Source: Cyanobacteriota bacterium
Lineage (GTDB): Bacteria > Acidobacteriota > Vicinamibacteria > Vicinamibacterales > UBA2999
Reading direction: 5' to 3'
Assembly: GCA_019752015.1 (NCBI GenBank)
Contig: JAIEMQ010000037.1
Coordinates: forward strand, 62,001 to 126,000
Length of the DNA stretch: 64,000 bases
This document shows positions 44,938 through 53,511 of the stretch, in pieces. The translations under genes were made by a program, and so were the position numbers. Below the pieces are notes generated by a model. That model was not told the DNA's origin and did no database searches. It saw only the letters and a list, made by a program, of their open reading frames with translations. Position 1 is the stretch's first letter; the number at the start of each line of letters is the position of its first letter.

Positions 44938-45909
44938 CTACATTTTAGCCGCGAGCTCGTAAGAGTGAAGCCGCGCGGCGTGGTCGTAGACGTGCGAGAC
45001 GGCGATCAGCTCGTCGGCCGCGGTGGCGGCGACGAACTCGTCGATCTGTCCCCTGATCGTCGACGGCGCGCCAACGAACGAGACCCGCGTCTGATTCGCC
45101 GGGTCGGTGCGATCCGACGCATCGCGCTCCCACTCCTTCGACGGCGGCGGCAGGGGAATCGGCCGGCCCGCGCGCAAGCTTGCAAACGACTGTCGCCCCG
45201 AAGACGCGAGGAACCGCGCCTCGGCATCCGTATCGGCGGCGACAATGTTGACGCCGAGCATCACGTACGGAGTCTGCGAGTGTTCCGACGGCGTAAAGCG
45301 CTCGCGGTAAATATCGATCGCCTGATGCAGCAGTTGCGGCGCGAAGTGGGACGCAAAGGAAAACGGCAATCCGAGAGCCGCGGCGACCTGCGCGCCGAAC
45401 AGGCTCGATCCGAGGATCCAGATCGGCACGCGCAGGCCGGCGCCGGGCACCGCCGTGACCGCCTGTCCGGATTGCGCATCGCGGAAGTAGTCGATCACTT
45501 CAATGACGTCACGCGGAAATTCGTCGGGGTTGGCTTGCAGCGTGCGCCGCAGCGCCAGCGCGGCGGCGTGATCGGTGCCGGGAGCGCGGCCGAGACCGAG
45601 GTCGACGCGGTTCGGGAACAGTGACGCGAGCGTCCCGAACTGCTCCGCTACCTGCAGCGGCGCGTGGTTGGGCAGCATGATCCCGCCGGCGCCAATACGA
45701 ATCGTCGACGTGCCGGCGCCGATGTGGCCGATCAGTACCGCCGTGGCCGCGCTGGCGATGCCCGGCATGTTGTGATGTTCGGCGAGCCAGTAGCGGCGGT
45801 AGCCCCAGCGCTCGGCGTGTTGCGCGAGATCGAGCGCGTTCCTGAACGACTGCGCCGCTGTGCCGCCCTCGACGATCGGCGCAAGGTCGAGGACCGATAG
45901 CGGCAACAT
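44938..45909 (-). CDS. LLM-class flavin-dependent oxidoreductase
   Basis: 323 residues, luciferase-like (alpha/beta)8 barrel. The start [40 protein letters not shown] and [20 protein letters not shown] are the standard blocks of the 'LLM class, MsnO8-like' group. It would use F420 or FMN with an aldehyde-type substrate; which is not decided here. It opens the leftward four-gene group that continues with the broken TFIIB gene, SPFH and zinc-ribbon genes, although a functional link is not obvious. Confidence 0.92.
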   Translation of the reverse strand: MLPLSVLDLAPIVEGGTAAQSFRNALDLAQHAERWGYRRYWLAEHHNMPGIASAATAVLIGHIGAGTSTIRIGAGGIMLPNHAPLQVAEQFGTLASLFPNRVDLGLGRAPGTDHAAALALRRTLQANPDEFPRDVIEVIDYFRDAQSGQAVTAVPGAGLRVPIWILGSSLFGAQVAAALGLPFSFASHFAPQLLHQAIDIYRERFTPSEHSQTPYVMLGVNIVAADTDAEARFLASSGRQSFASLRAGRPIPLPPPSKEWERDASDRTDPANQTRVSFVGAPSTIRGQIDEFVAATAADELIAVSHVYDHAARLHSYELAAKM

Positions 45910-46249
45910 CAGACCATTATGGTCCGCACTCCTAGACGTCGTCTTTCATGATCATCAGCAGATCCGTCGCCAGCGCGCGGCCGTCACTTGATTGACGATC
46001 GGCACGCGGCAGGCGTTCGCGTGTCGACCGATGTACGCGTTGGGGGTCAGACCCTGATTTTTTGCATTTTGCAGTGAAGGGGACAGGTCACGGGACGAGG
46101 TCTGTCCCTGATCAAGCATTTCGCCAATTTTCAGGGTCTGACCCCCAGTTAGCATCCTCTGCGGCGGTTAGTCCCAGCGACTTTCGCCGCTCCCCTTGAG
46201 TTCCGAGGGGTCGCGGGCTATGCTCCCATAGAAACCCAAGGGGAGCACA
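45910..46249. other. Intergenic region before padR, with possible gene remnant
   Basis: 340 bp without a supported gene. Next to the LLM gene, the minus strand from about 45990 to a stop at 45932 reads [16 protein letters not shown] in a plausible codon pattern, possibly the tail of a lost gene. The middle holds the GGGTCAG palindrome (46041-46147). The last 30 bases contain a ribosome-binding site, aaggggagcaca, in front of GTG 46250. Confidence 0.5.
46041..46147. repeat. GGGTCAGACCC inverted repeat element
   Basis: tgggggtcagaccctga (46041-46057) and its exact complement (46131-46147) form a perfect 17-bp inverted repeat. A second inner pair, gggacag/ctgtccc (46080-46086 and 46102-46108), lies inside. 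The element looks like a MITE-like or REP-like palindrome with no coding sequence. The outer arm is itself partly palindromic (gggtcagaccc). Confidence 0.8.
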
Positions 46250-46591
46250 GTGAACCCGCCCGCACCGGAAATCCTGCGAGGAACGCTCGACCTGCTGATC
46301 CTGAAGGCGCTCAGCTGGGGCCCGTCCCACGGCTACGCGGTCGCGCGATGGATCGAGCACGCCACCAACGACGCGCTGGCGGTTGGTGAAGGCACGCTCT
46401 ACCCCGCCCTGCATCGCCTCGAAGAGCGCGGCTGGATCACGGCGAGCTGGGGCGCGTCGGAGAACAATCGCCAGGCCAAGTTCTATGCGCTGACCCGCAA
46501 GGGCCGCACGCAGCTGCGCGCCCAAACGGCGAGCTGGCACCGCTACGCGGCGGCGGTGTTCGCGGCGCTGGACGCGCCCGCACTGGACTGA
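46250..46591 (+). CDS. PadR-family transcriptional regulator
   Basis: 113 residues. Winged-helix PadR pattern: EILRGTLDLLILKALSWGPSHGYAVARWIE, VGEGTLYPALHRLEERGWI and FYALTRKGRTQLRAQ. In acidobacteria such a PadR gene sits directly before an ADOP permease, as here (6-base gap), and is presumed to repress it. The start is GTG 46250 with GGGGAG six bases upstream. The protein lacks the long C-terminal helix of larger PadR proteins, which is normal for this subgroup. Confidence 0.92.
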   Translation: MNPPAPEILRGTLDLLILKALSWGPSHGYAVARWIEHATNDALAVGEGTLYPALHRLEERGWITASWGASENNRQAKFYALTRKGRTQLRAQTASWHRYAAAVFAALDAPALD

Positions 46592-46597
46592 TCGGCC

Positions 46598-49066
46598 ATG
46601 GCTCGCTGGACCCGCTTCCGCAAGATGTTCGGCCTCGAGCCGAAAGGCGACGTGGACGCCGAGATCGACTTCCACGTCGAGATGCGGATCCGCGAGCTGA
46701 TCGAGGACGGCGAGCCACCCGAGCGCGCGCGGCTGCTGGCGCTGCGGCGCTTCGGCGATCTCGATCGCACGCGACAGGAATTGATTGTCATCAACGAACG
46801 ACGGAGACGACACATGGATCGCGCCGAGTTTTTGACCGAATTGAAACAGGACCTGGGCTACGCGATCCGCATGATGCGGCGCACTCCCGGCTTCACGGCC
46901 GCCGCGCTGCTGACGCTGGCGCTCGGTGTCGGCGCCAACAGCGCCATCTTCAGCGTGGTCAACGGCGTGCTGCTGCAGTCGCTGCCGTTCAAGGACGCCG
47001 AACGCCTGCATCTCGTGCAGATGCTGTATCCGGACGGCACCCGCTACACGTCGCTGTCGGCGCCGGACTTCATGAGCGTGCGCGCCGACGCGCGAGTGTT
47101 CGAGCAGATCGAAGCCATCGATCAACGCAATGTGACAATGCTTGGCGCCGGCGAACCGCGCGAGATCGATGCGGCGTTCGTCAGCGGCGGGCTGTTCGAC
47201 ATGCTCGGATTCAAGATCGCAACCGGGCGCGGGTTCCGGCCGGAGGAGAACAAGCCGGGACAAAGCCAGGTCGTGATCCTCGGCCACGGATTGTGGCAAC
47301 GCGTGTTCGGCGGCGATCCGGGCGTGCTTGGCAAATCCATCACGAGCGCCGGGATCACCTACACGATCGTTGGCGTTGCCGCACCCGGCGCAGCGCTGCC
47401 GGAGGCGGCGGAAGCGTATTTCCCAATCGAGTTCGGTCCGATCTACGACGCCACGACCGCACAAGGTCGCCGCGGCGAATTCCTGACGGTGGTCGCGCGC
47501 GCGAAAGCGGACGCAAATGAGAGCGCCCTCGATGGCGATCTCAAGCGCCTCGGCACTCAACTGCAGTCCGCGTTCCCGGAGTCGAACGACGGCCTGACCT
47601 TCACGAGCAAGCCGCTGCGCGAATTCATGATCGGCGACGTGCGGCGGCCGCTCTACGTGCTGTTCGGTGCCGTTGGATTCGTCTTGCTGGTGGCCTGCGT
47701 CAACGTGGCGAACCTGTTGCTGGCACGCGGCTCAGCGCGGCACGGGGAGTTGTCCGTGCGCGCGGCGGTCGGCGCCGGCCGCGGGCGGTTGATCCGCCAG
47801 CTGATCACCGAATCGATGCTGCTCGGCCTGATCGGCGGCGCGCTCGGCCTCGGCATCGCCTACTGGAGCACGCAGGCGCTGATCGCGGCACGGCCCGCCG
47901 ATCTGCCGCGCATCGACGACATCCGCTTGAGCAGCACGGTCGTGATCTTCACGCTGGGCCTGTCGTTGTTGACGAGCCTGATCTTCGGACTGGTCCCCGC
48001 GCTGCAGGTGACCAACCAGCATTTGCTGCTCGGGCTGCAGGAGAGCGGCCGCAGCAGCGGCGGCGGCGGACGCAAAATGCATCGCCTGCGATCGACGTTA
48101 GTCGTCGCGGAAATGGCGCTCGCCGTGATCCTGCTCACCGGCGCGGGGCTGCTGATTCGCAGCTTCATCGCGCTCACGCAAGTCGACCCCGGCTTCCAAC
48201 CCGGCGGCGCGATCACGCTGCGCGTGACGCTCCAGGGCGCGGAGTATGCGAACGGCGATCAGATCAGGAATCGCGTCGATCAACTCATCACGCGAGTGCG
48301 TGAATTGCCGCAGGTGACGGCGGTCGGCGTGGGATCGATCCTGCCGCTTGGCGGCCTCGGCGCGCTCAACGATTTCGCGGTCGAAGGTGCGCCGCCGCCA
48401 CCGCCGGAGGTGAACCAGGAGATCGCCGTGGCCGGCGCCAGCCCCGACTACTTCAAGGCGATCGGCGCGCCGCTCCTTCGCGGCCGGATGTTCAGCGATC
48501 TCGATCAACCGAAGTCGCCGCCGGTCGTGCTCCTCAACGAAGCCGCGGCGAAGAAGTGGTTCCCGAACCAGGATCCGATCGGACGGAAGGTGCTCTCGAG
48601 CTCACCCATCCCGAAGGAAGTCGTCGGCATTGTCGGCGACGTCTTGCAGCGGACGCCGGGCGAGCCCGCGGTCGCACAGATGTTCGCGCCGTACGCGCAG
48701 CGCACCGGACGCACGATCCGGCTGATCGTGCGCACCAACGGCGATCCGATGGCGATGGCGTCGGCGGTACGGGAGCAGGTGCGCGCGCTCGATCCCAACC
48801 TGCCGCTCGCGGAGGCGACACCCCTCGCCGACGTGGTCTCGCGATCGGTCGCGAGGCCCAGGTTCTATACGTCGCTGCTGACGCTGTTTGCCGCGGTGGC
48901 GTTGATCCTGTCGGCGACCGGCATCTTCGGCGTGATGAGCTATTCGGTCGCGCAGCAGTCGAAGGAGATCGGCATTCGCATGGCGCTCGGCGCGCGCGCT
49001 GCCGACGTGCTGCGATCGGTGCTCGGCCGCGCCGTCGGCCTGGCCGACCAGATCAACAGATCATGA
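46598..49066 (+). CDS. ADOP-type ABC permease, truncated at the C-terminus
   Basis: 822 residues. It has the N-terminal helical prefix (FRKMFGLEPKGDVDAEIDFH, residues 1-70), a first membrane helix (MRRTPGFTAAALLTLALGVGANSAIFS), a MacB-type periplasmic domain, the paired FtsX helices around residues 350-480, a second periplasmic domain and one more FtsX helix. The protein then stops at LGARAADVLRSVLGRAVGLADQINRS. Complete members go on for about 70-80 residues with two more helices; here the frame runs into an AACAGATCAAC-like tail. So it has probably lost its last membrane segment. It overlaps the ligase gene by four bases. Confidence 0.85.
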   Translation: MARWTRFRKMFGLEPKGDVDAEIDFHVEMRIRELIEDGEPPERARLLALRRFGDLDRTRQELIVINERRRRHMDRAEFLTELKQDLGYAIRMMRRTPGFTAAALLTLALGVGANSAIFSVVNGVLLQSLPFKDAERLHLVQMLYPDGTRYTSLSAPDFMSVRADARVFEQIEAIDQRNVTMLGAGEPREIDAAFVSGGLFDMLGFKIATGRGFRPEENKPGQSQVVILGHGLWQRVFGGDPGVLGKSITSAGITYTIVGVAAPGAALPEAAEAYFPIEFGPIYDATTAQGRRGEFLTVVARAKADANESALDGDLKRLGTQLQSAFPESNDGLTFTSKPLREFMIGDVRRPLYVLFGAVGFVLLVACVNVANLLLARGSARHGELSVRAAVGAGRGRLIRQLITESMLLGLIGGALGLGIAYWSTQALIAARPADLPRIDDIRLSSTVVIFTLGLSLLTSLIFGLVPALQVTNQHLLLGLQESGRSSGGGGRKMHRLRSTLVVAEMALAVILLTGAGLLIRSFIALTQVDPGFQPGGAITLRVTLQGAEYANGDQIRNRVDQLITRVRELPQVTAVGVGSILPLGGLGALNDFAVEGAPPPPPEVNQEIAVAGASPDYFKAIGAPLLRGRMFSDLDQPKSPPVVLLNEAAAKKWFPNQDPIGRKVLSSSPIPKEVVGIVGDVLQRTPGEPAVAQMFAPYAQRTGRTIRLIVRTNGDPMAMASAVREQVRALDPNLPLAEATPLADVVSRSVARPRFYTSLLTLFAAVALILSATGIFGVMSYSVAQQSKEIGIRMALGARAADVLRSVLGRAVGLADQINRS

Positions 49067-49932
49067 GATCAACAAATCAACAGATGCCCGAGTGGCTCGA
49101 TCCAATGGCGGCGACGCTCACCGAAGAACGCTTTGCCGGCAAGGACTGGCTGTTCGAGCGCAAGTTCGACGGCATCCGCCTGCTCGCCTACAAGCGCGGC
49201 CGGAAGGTGCAGCTGTTTTCGCGCAACCGGCTGCTGCAGGACATCCCCGCGATCGAAAAGGCGATCGCGGCGATGCCGGTCAAGGAGCTGATCCTCGACG
49301 GCGAGGTCGCCTGGGATCGTCACAGCACCTACCACGTGTTCGACATCCTCTGGCTCGATGGCAAGAGCACGACCGCGCTGCCGCTCGAAGAGCGCCGCGC
49401 GCTGCTGAAAAAACTGAAGTTCAGCGGGCCGTTGCGGCGCGTCGAGCTGCTGGACGAAGACGAGCCGTGGGAGCGCGCGCGGAAAGAAGGCTGGGAAGGC
49501 GTGATCGCGAAGCGTCGCGGCTCGCCGTACGAGCATCGCCGCTCGAAGCACTGGCTGAAGATGAAAATCGAGGCGTCGCAGGAGCTCGTCGTCGGCGGGT
49601 TCACCGATCCGCAAGGCGCGCGCGTCGGGCTCGGCGCGCTGCTCGTCGGCTACTACGACGGCGACGACCTGGTGTTCGCCGGCAAGATCGGCACCGGCTT
49701 CGATTCGAAGATGCTGATCGATCTGCGCGCCCGGCTCAACAAGATCGAGATCGCCAAACCGCCGTTCACCGTCGCCAAGGGTTTACCGAAGCTGCGCGCG
49801 CACTGGGTCAAGCCGTCGATCGTCGTGCAGGTCTCGTTCATCGAATGGACCGTCAACAACAAGCTGCGTCATCCGCGGCTGATCGGCGTGCGCTTCGACA
49901 AGACGGCGCGTGAAGTCGTGAGGGAATCGTGA
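49063..49932 (+). CDS. ATP-dependent DNA ligase (LigD-type ligase domain)
   Basis: 282-289 residues. The adenylation domain has the nucleotide-lysine motif LFERKFDGIRLL, then DGEVAWDRHSTYHVFDILWL, WEGVIAKRRGSPYEHRRS and WLKMKIEASQELVVGGF, and an OB-fold follows (VGLGALLVGYYDGDDL, IVVQVSFIEWTVNNKLRHP). This is the ligase module of LigD used in non-homologous end joining. Start ATG 49063 overlaps the permease stop; ATG 49084 (MPEWLDPM) fits conservation better. The polymerase module is in the next gene (four-base overlap). Confidence 0.9.
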   Translation: MRSTNQQMPEWLDPMAATLTEERFAGKDWLFERKFDGIRLLAYKRGRKVQLFSRNRLLQDIPAIEKAIAAMPVKELILDGEVAWDRHSTYHVFDILWLDGKSTTALPLEERRALLKKLKFSGPLRRVELLDEDEPWERARKEGWEGVIAKRRGSPYEHRRSKHWLKMKIEASQELVVGGFTDPQGARVGLGALLVGYYDGDDLVFAGKIGTGFDSKMLIDLRARLNKIEIAKPPFTVAKGLPKLRAHWVKPSIVVQVSFIEWTVNNKLRHPRLIGVRFDKTAREVVRES

Positions 49933-50822
49933 TCACACATCCCGAGAAAGTCATGTTTCCCGACGACGGGATCACGAAAGGCGACCTCGCGGCGTACTAC
50001 GAAGCGCTCGCGCCGGTGATCCTGCCGCACATCAAGGGCCGGCCCATCACCATGGAGCGCTACCCCGCCGGCATCGGCAAGAAAGGCTTCTGGCAGAAGG
50101 ACGTCTCGAAGGGATTTCCCGGCTGGCTCGAGCGCGTCAAGGTCCCGAAGAAAGACGGCATCGTCCATCACCCGGTGATCACCGACGAGCGATCGCTGCT
50201 GTGGGTGACGAACCAGAACACAATCACGCAACACGTGTGGATTTCGCGCGTGCCCGATCTCTACTACCCGGACATCTGCGTGTTCGATCTGGATCCGTCC
50301 ACCGACGATGCCGCGGCGGTGCGGCAGGCGGCGCTCGGTCTCCGCGACCTGCTCGACGAGCTTGGCCTGAAGTCGTGGATCAAGACCACCGGCGGCAAAG
50401 GCTTCCACATCGTCACGCCGCTCGACGGCAAGTCGACGATGGACGATGTGGCGCGATTCGCGAATCAGGTCGGACGCGTCTTCGTATCGCTCGCGCCCGA
50501 TCACCTGACGCAGGAATTCAACAAGGTCGATCGCAAGGGACGCATCTACGTAGACACCGGCCGCAACGGCTACAGCGCGACGTTCGCGGCGGCGTATACC
50601 GTTCGCGCGAAGAAGGGCGCGCCGGTGTCGGCCCCGTGCACGTGGGAGGAAATCGAAAAAGGCAAAGTCGATCCCGCCACGTTCAACCTCCGCAACATGC
50701 CGGCGCGGATCAAGAAGGCCGGCGACCTCTGGGCCGACATGCTGCGGAAGCGGCCGTCACTGAAGAAACCGATTGCGAAGCTGAAGCGCATGCGCCTCGG
50801 CACGTCACAAGCCCATCCGTAA
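49929..50822 (+). CDS. ligD: LigD polymerase/primase domain protein
   Basis: 297 residues, archaeo-eukaryotic primase-type polymerase that fills or primes ends during end joining. Motifs are THPEKVMFPDDGITKGDLAAYYE, ITMERYPAGIGKKGFWQKD, CVFDLDPSTDD (catalytic Asp pair), LKSWIKTTGGKGFHIVTPL (catalytic His region) and FNLRNMPARI at the C-terminus. It is encoded separately from the ligase, starting GTG 49929. No Ku gene or LigD phosphoesterase domain is visible in the window, so these must come from elsewhere if the pathway is active. Confidence 0.93.
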   Translation: MITHPEKVMFPDDGITKGDLAAYYEALAPVILPHIKGRPITMERYPAGIGKKGFWQKDVSKGFPGWLERVKVPKKDGIVHHPVITDERSLLWVTNQNTITQHVWISRVPDLYYPDICVFDLDPSTDDAAAVRQAALGLRDLLDELGLKSWIKTTGGKGFHIVTPLDGKSTMDDVARFANQVGRVFVSLAPDHLTQEFNKVDRKGRIYVDTGRNGYSATFAAAYTVRAKKGAPVSAPCTWEEIEKGKVDPATFNLRNMPARIKKAGDLWADMLRKRPSLKKPIAKLKRMRLGTSQAHP

Positions 50823-50859
50823 GGTAGGTGTTGGCCCGCAATCTGCAAGAGCTACTGGC

Positions 50860-52062
50860 GTGAAACTGCTGCTGCGTTGCGCTTTCGCGCTGATTGGCTT
50901 CCATCCCGCCGCCGCACTCGCGCAGGGGCCTCCGGCTGTGCCGTCGAGCGCCACCGAGCCTCGAGGAATCGTGGCCGAACCGGGTGTGATCACCCGAGCG
51001 GTACTGTTCGCCGACCGCCAGCTCGGTCAAGGCGACCTCACAAACGGCATTTACGTGGATCGCGGCAACATGATGCCCGGCGCGGGCTGGCTGTCGGCTG
51101 GTCCCGGTTACAAGCATTGGTACGGCAAGGACAGCTTGTTCGTGGACGGGTCGGCCGCGATGTCGGTGAAAGGCTACCGCATGGCGCAGGCGCGCGTCGA
51201 GGCGCCGAGGTTCCTCAAGAGCCGCCTCGGTGTGGGCGCGTCGGCGCGATGGCAGGATTTCGGACGCGTCGACTACTTCGATATTGGTCCGGCGACTTCA
51301 CGCGACAACCCCTCGCGATACGGCATCGAAGCGACGTTGCTGACCGCATACGCCACGCTGCGGCCGGCGCGCTGGATGGACATCAAGGGCCAGATCGGGT
51401 GGATGAATCCGGTCACGAATTACGTCGACGGTCCGTTCCTCGCCCGGTTCGTCAGCAGACGCGAGTTCGTGCCGATGGAAGCCTCGGCGACGATCGACAC
51501 GCGCGACTTTCCCGGCCACCCGACCAGCGGCATCGTGCTGCGCGGTGTCGCCGCGCGCTACGACGATCGCACGACCGGCGCGCAGAGTTTCGATCAGGTC
51601 GAAGGCGAGGCCGCCGGCTTCCTGCCGATTGGCGGCGGCCGTGTCGTCCTCGCGCTGCACGGCTGGTATGTCGGCACCAATCCGCGCAATCCGGGCGGCA
51701 GCGTGCCGTTCTATCTGCAGCCGAGTCTTGGCGGCTTCACCACAATGCGTGGCTACACCGACTACCGCTTCCACGACGATCAGATGGTGGTCGCCAACGC
51801 GGAAGTGCGGCTGGCGCTGCTGACGCATCTCGATCTCGCGACGTTCGTCGATGCCGGTAACGTGGCGCCGCGGCGGAGCGATCTCAATTTCGACAGACGG
51901 TCATACGGCGTCGGCTTCCGTCTGCACACGCGCCGCGAGACGTTCGCCACGATCGACATGGCGAGAGGCGATGAAGGGTGGCGGTTCCTGTTCCGGCTCA
52001 AAGATCCGCTGAGCCTGGGCCGCCTGGACAAGCGAACGACGCTGGTGCCGTTCGTTCCGTAA
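50860..52062 (+). CDS. Omp85-like outer-membrane barrel (BamA/TamA family, no POTRA)
   Basis: 400 residues. A signal peptide starts at GTG 50860 (KLLLRCAFALIGFHPAAALAQ). The C-terminal half is a D15-type barrel: YLQPSLGGFTTMRGYTDYRF contains the conserved loop-6 RGY motif region, followed by VVANAEVRLALLTHLDLATFVDAGNV. The earlier part lacks recognisable POTRA domains. The function is likely a surface channel or translocator of unknown substrate. It is followed after 20 bases by a lipoprotein gene, perhaps an accessory factor. Confidence 0.82.
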   Translation: MKLLLRCAFALIGFHPAAALAQGPPAVPSSATEPRGIVAEPGVITRAVLFADRQLGQGDLTNGIYVDRGNMMPGAGWLSAGPGYKHWYGKDSLFVDGSAAMSVKGYRMAQARVEAPRFLKSRLGVGASARWQDFGRVDYFDIGPATSRDNPSRYGIEATLLTAYATLRPARWMDIKGQIGWMNPVTNYVDGPFLARFVSRREFVPMEASATIDTRDFPGHPTSGIVLRGVAARYDDRTTGAQSFDQVEGEAAGFLPIGGGRVVLALHGWYVGTNPRNPGGSVPFYLQPSLGGFTTMRGYTDYRFHDDQMVVANAEVRLALLTHLDLATFVDAGNVAPRRSDLNFDRRSYGVGFRLHTRRETFATIDMARGDEGWRFLFRLKDPLSLGRLDKRTTLVPFVP

Positions 52063-52081
52063 GCACTGTTACACACAGAAC

Positions 52082-53056
52082 ATGAAAACCATCAGCATCG
52101 GAATTGCGGCTCTGTCGTTGACGATCGGCGCGGGATGCGCGGGCGTCAAAGTGCCGAAGGCCTCCACGACGCCGAAGCCGCCGGCCGCGAGCCTGTGGAC
52201 GGAGCCGGCCAATCTCGCGGACCGCGATCTGTATTACGGCCCATGGGGCGCGGAGCATGCGCCCGATCCGAACGGCGTCTTCACGCTGGTCGAGTTGAAG
52301 CACACCGGCGTCAACCTCGGCATGACCGTCAAGGACGACAAGGGCCGCGAGTGGAGCGTCAAGCAGTCGTACCCGGGTGGCCTCGATCCCGAAGCGCCCG
52401 TCGAAGTCGTGCTGTCGCGGCTGCTGTCGGGAGTCGGCTACCACCAGCCGCCGATCTATTACCTGCCCGCGTTCAGGCTGAAGGACGACTTCGGCACGAA
52501 GGTCGAGGCCGGCGGCCGCTTCCGCCTGAAGGGCGACTCGCTCAAGGAAATCGGCAATTGGAAGTGGGAAGACAACCCGTTCGTCGGGACCATGCCGTAT
52601 CAAGGCCTGATCGTGCTGCTGACGATGTTCAACAGCACGGATTTGAAGAACGCGAACAATTCGCTCTATGAATATCGTGACGGCGATCTGGTGCAGCAGT
52701 GGTACATGCCGCGGGATCTCGGCTCGGCGCTCGGCGACACCAATCCGATTGCGCCGCGGAAAGGCCACCCGGATTCCTTCGAGAAGACGCCGTACATCCT
52801 CGGCGTCAGCAACGGCCACGTGCAGTTTGCGTATAACGGCTGGTACAAGAACCTGACGCGCGATCGCATCACGCCCGAAGAAGTGGCGTGGGCCAGCGAT
52901 CTGCTCGGCGGCCTGACCGACAAGCAGTGGGCCGATGCGTTCCGCGCCGGCGGTTATGAGCCGGCGGTCGCCAACCGCTTCATCGCGAAGCTGAAGGAAA
53001 AGATCGAGCAGGGCCGCGCGCTCGTGACCCGCACGGCCGACCGCGACCAGCAATAA
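52082..53056 (+). CDS. Uncharacterised exported lipoprotein
   Basis: 324 residues. The signal ends in SLTIGAGCAG, a lipobox, so the protein is lipid-anchored. I recognise no family. The middle has a conserved-looking block NSTDLKNANNSLYEY then YMPRDLGSALGDTN, spaced like the catalytic and metal-binding residues of atypical kinase folds, but this is weak. A helical C-terminus ends in an Arg-rich tail. Co-oriented with the Omp85-like gene upstream; a GGGAGCC repeat separates it from the BlaI promoter. Confidence 0.78.
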   Translation: MKTISIGIAALSLTIGAGCAGVKVPKASTTPKPPAASLWTEPANLADRDLYYGPWGAEHAPDPNGVFTLVELKHTGVNLGMTVKDDKGREWSVKQSYPGGLDPEAPVEVVLSRLLSGVGYHQPPIYYLPAFRLKDDFGTKVEAGGRFRLKGDSLKEIGNWKWEDNPFVGTMPYQGLIVLLTMFNSTDLKNANNSLYEYRDGDLVQQWYMPRDLGSALGDTNPIAPRKGHPDSFEKTPYILGVSNGHVQFAYNGWYKNLTRDRITPEEVAWASDLLGGLTDKQWADAFRAGGYEPAVANRFIAKLKEKIEQGRALVTRTADRDQQ

Positions 53057-53089
53057 CCCGGGAACCGGGAGCCGGTACGAAGTCGTTCG

Positions 53090-53117
53090 TTGACATCTAC
53101 GAATGATTTCGTATAGT
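53090..53117 (+). promoter_or_regulatory. Promoter with BlaI-type operator
   Basis: ttgaca (53090-53095) and tatagt (53112-53117) are 16 bases apart and fit -35 and -10 boxes. Between and over the -10 lies tacgaa-tgat-ttcgta (53098-53113), a perfect 6-bp inverted repeat, the position expected for repression by the BlaI gene that starts at 53128. Confidence 0.7.
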
Positions 53118-53127
53118 CTCCTTTTTC

Positions 53128-53511
53128 ATGGCACGTCCTCAGCTCCGGCCGACCGACGCCGAGCTCGCGATTCTCCGAGTGTTATGGGAACGCGGCGCCT
53201 CCACGGTCCGCCAGGTTCACGAAGCGCTCGCCGATACGCGCGAGACCGGTTACACCACCACGCTCAAGCTCATGCAGATCATGGCGGACAAGGGCCTGGT
53301 CACGCGGAACGAAACCGCGCGCACGCACGTCTATTCGGCGATCGCCGGCGAGGAGCAGACGCAGCACCAGCTCGTCCGCGATCTCGTCGATCGCGCCTTC
53401 GGCGGCTCCGCGGCGCAGCTCGTGCTGCGCGCGTTGAGCGCGGACGGCACGACCGACGCCGAGCTCAGGGAAATCCGCAAGCTGATCGATGACTACCGGG
53501 AGAAACGGTGA
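53128..53511 (+). CDS. BlaI/MecI/CopY-family repressor
   Basis: 127 residues. The winged helix PTDAELAILRVLWERGASTVRQVHEAL and TGYTTTLKLMQIMADKGLV is the classic BlaI DNA-binding domain, and ARTHVYSAIAGEEQTQHQLVRDLVDRAFGGS its dimerisation part. It should repress its own operon through the operator at 53098-53113 until cleaved by the M56 partner. The stop overlaps the start of the M56 gene by one base. No beta-lactamase is present, so the signal sensed is probably not a beta-lactam. Confidence 0.93.
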   Translation: MARPQLRPTDAELAILRVLWERGASTVRQVHEALADTRETGYTTTLKLMQIMADKGLVTRNETARTHVYSAIAGEEQTQHQLVRDLVDRAFGGSAAQLVLRALSADGTTDAELREIRKLIDDYREKR

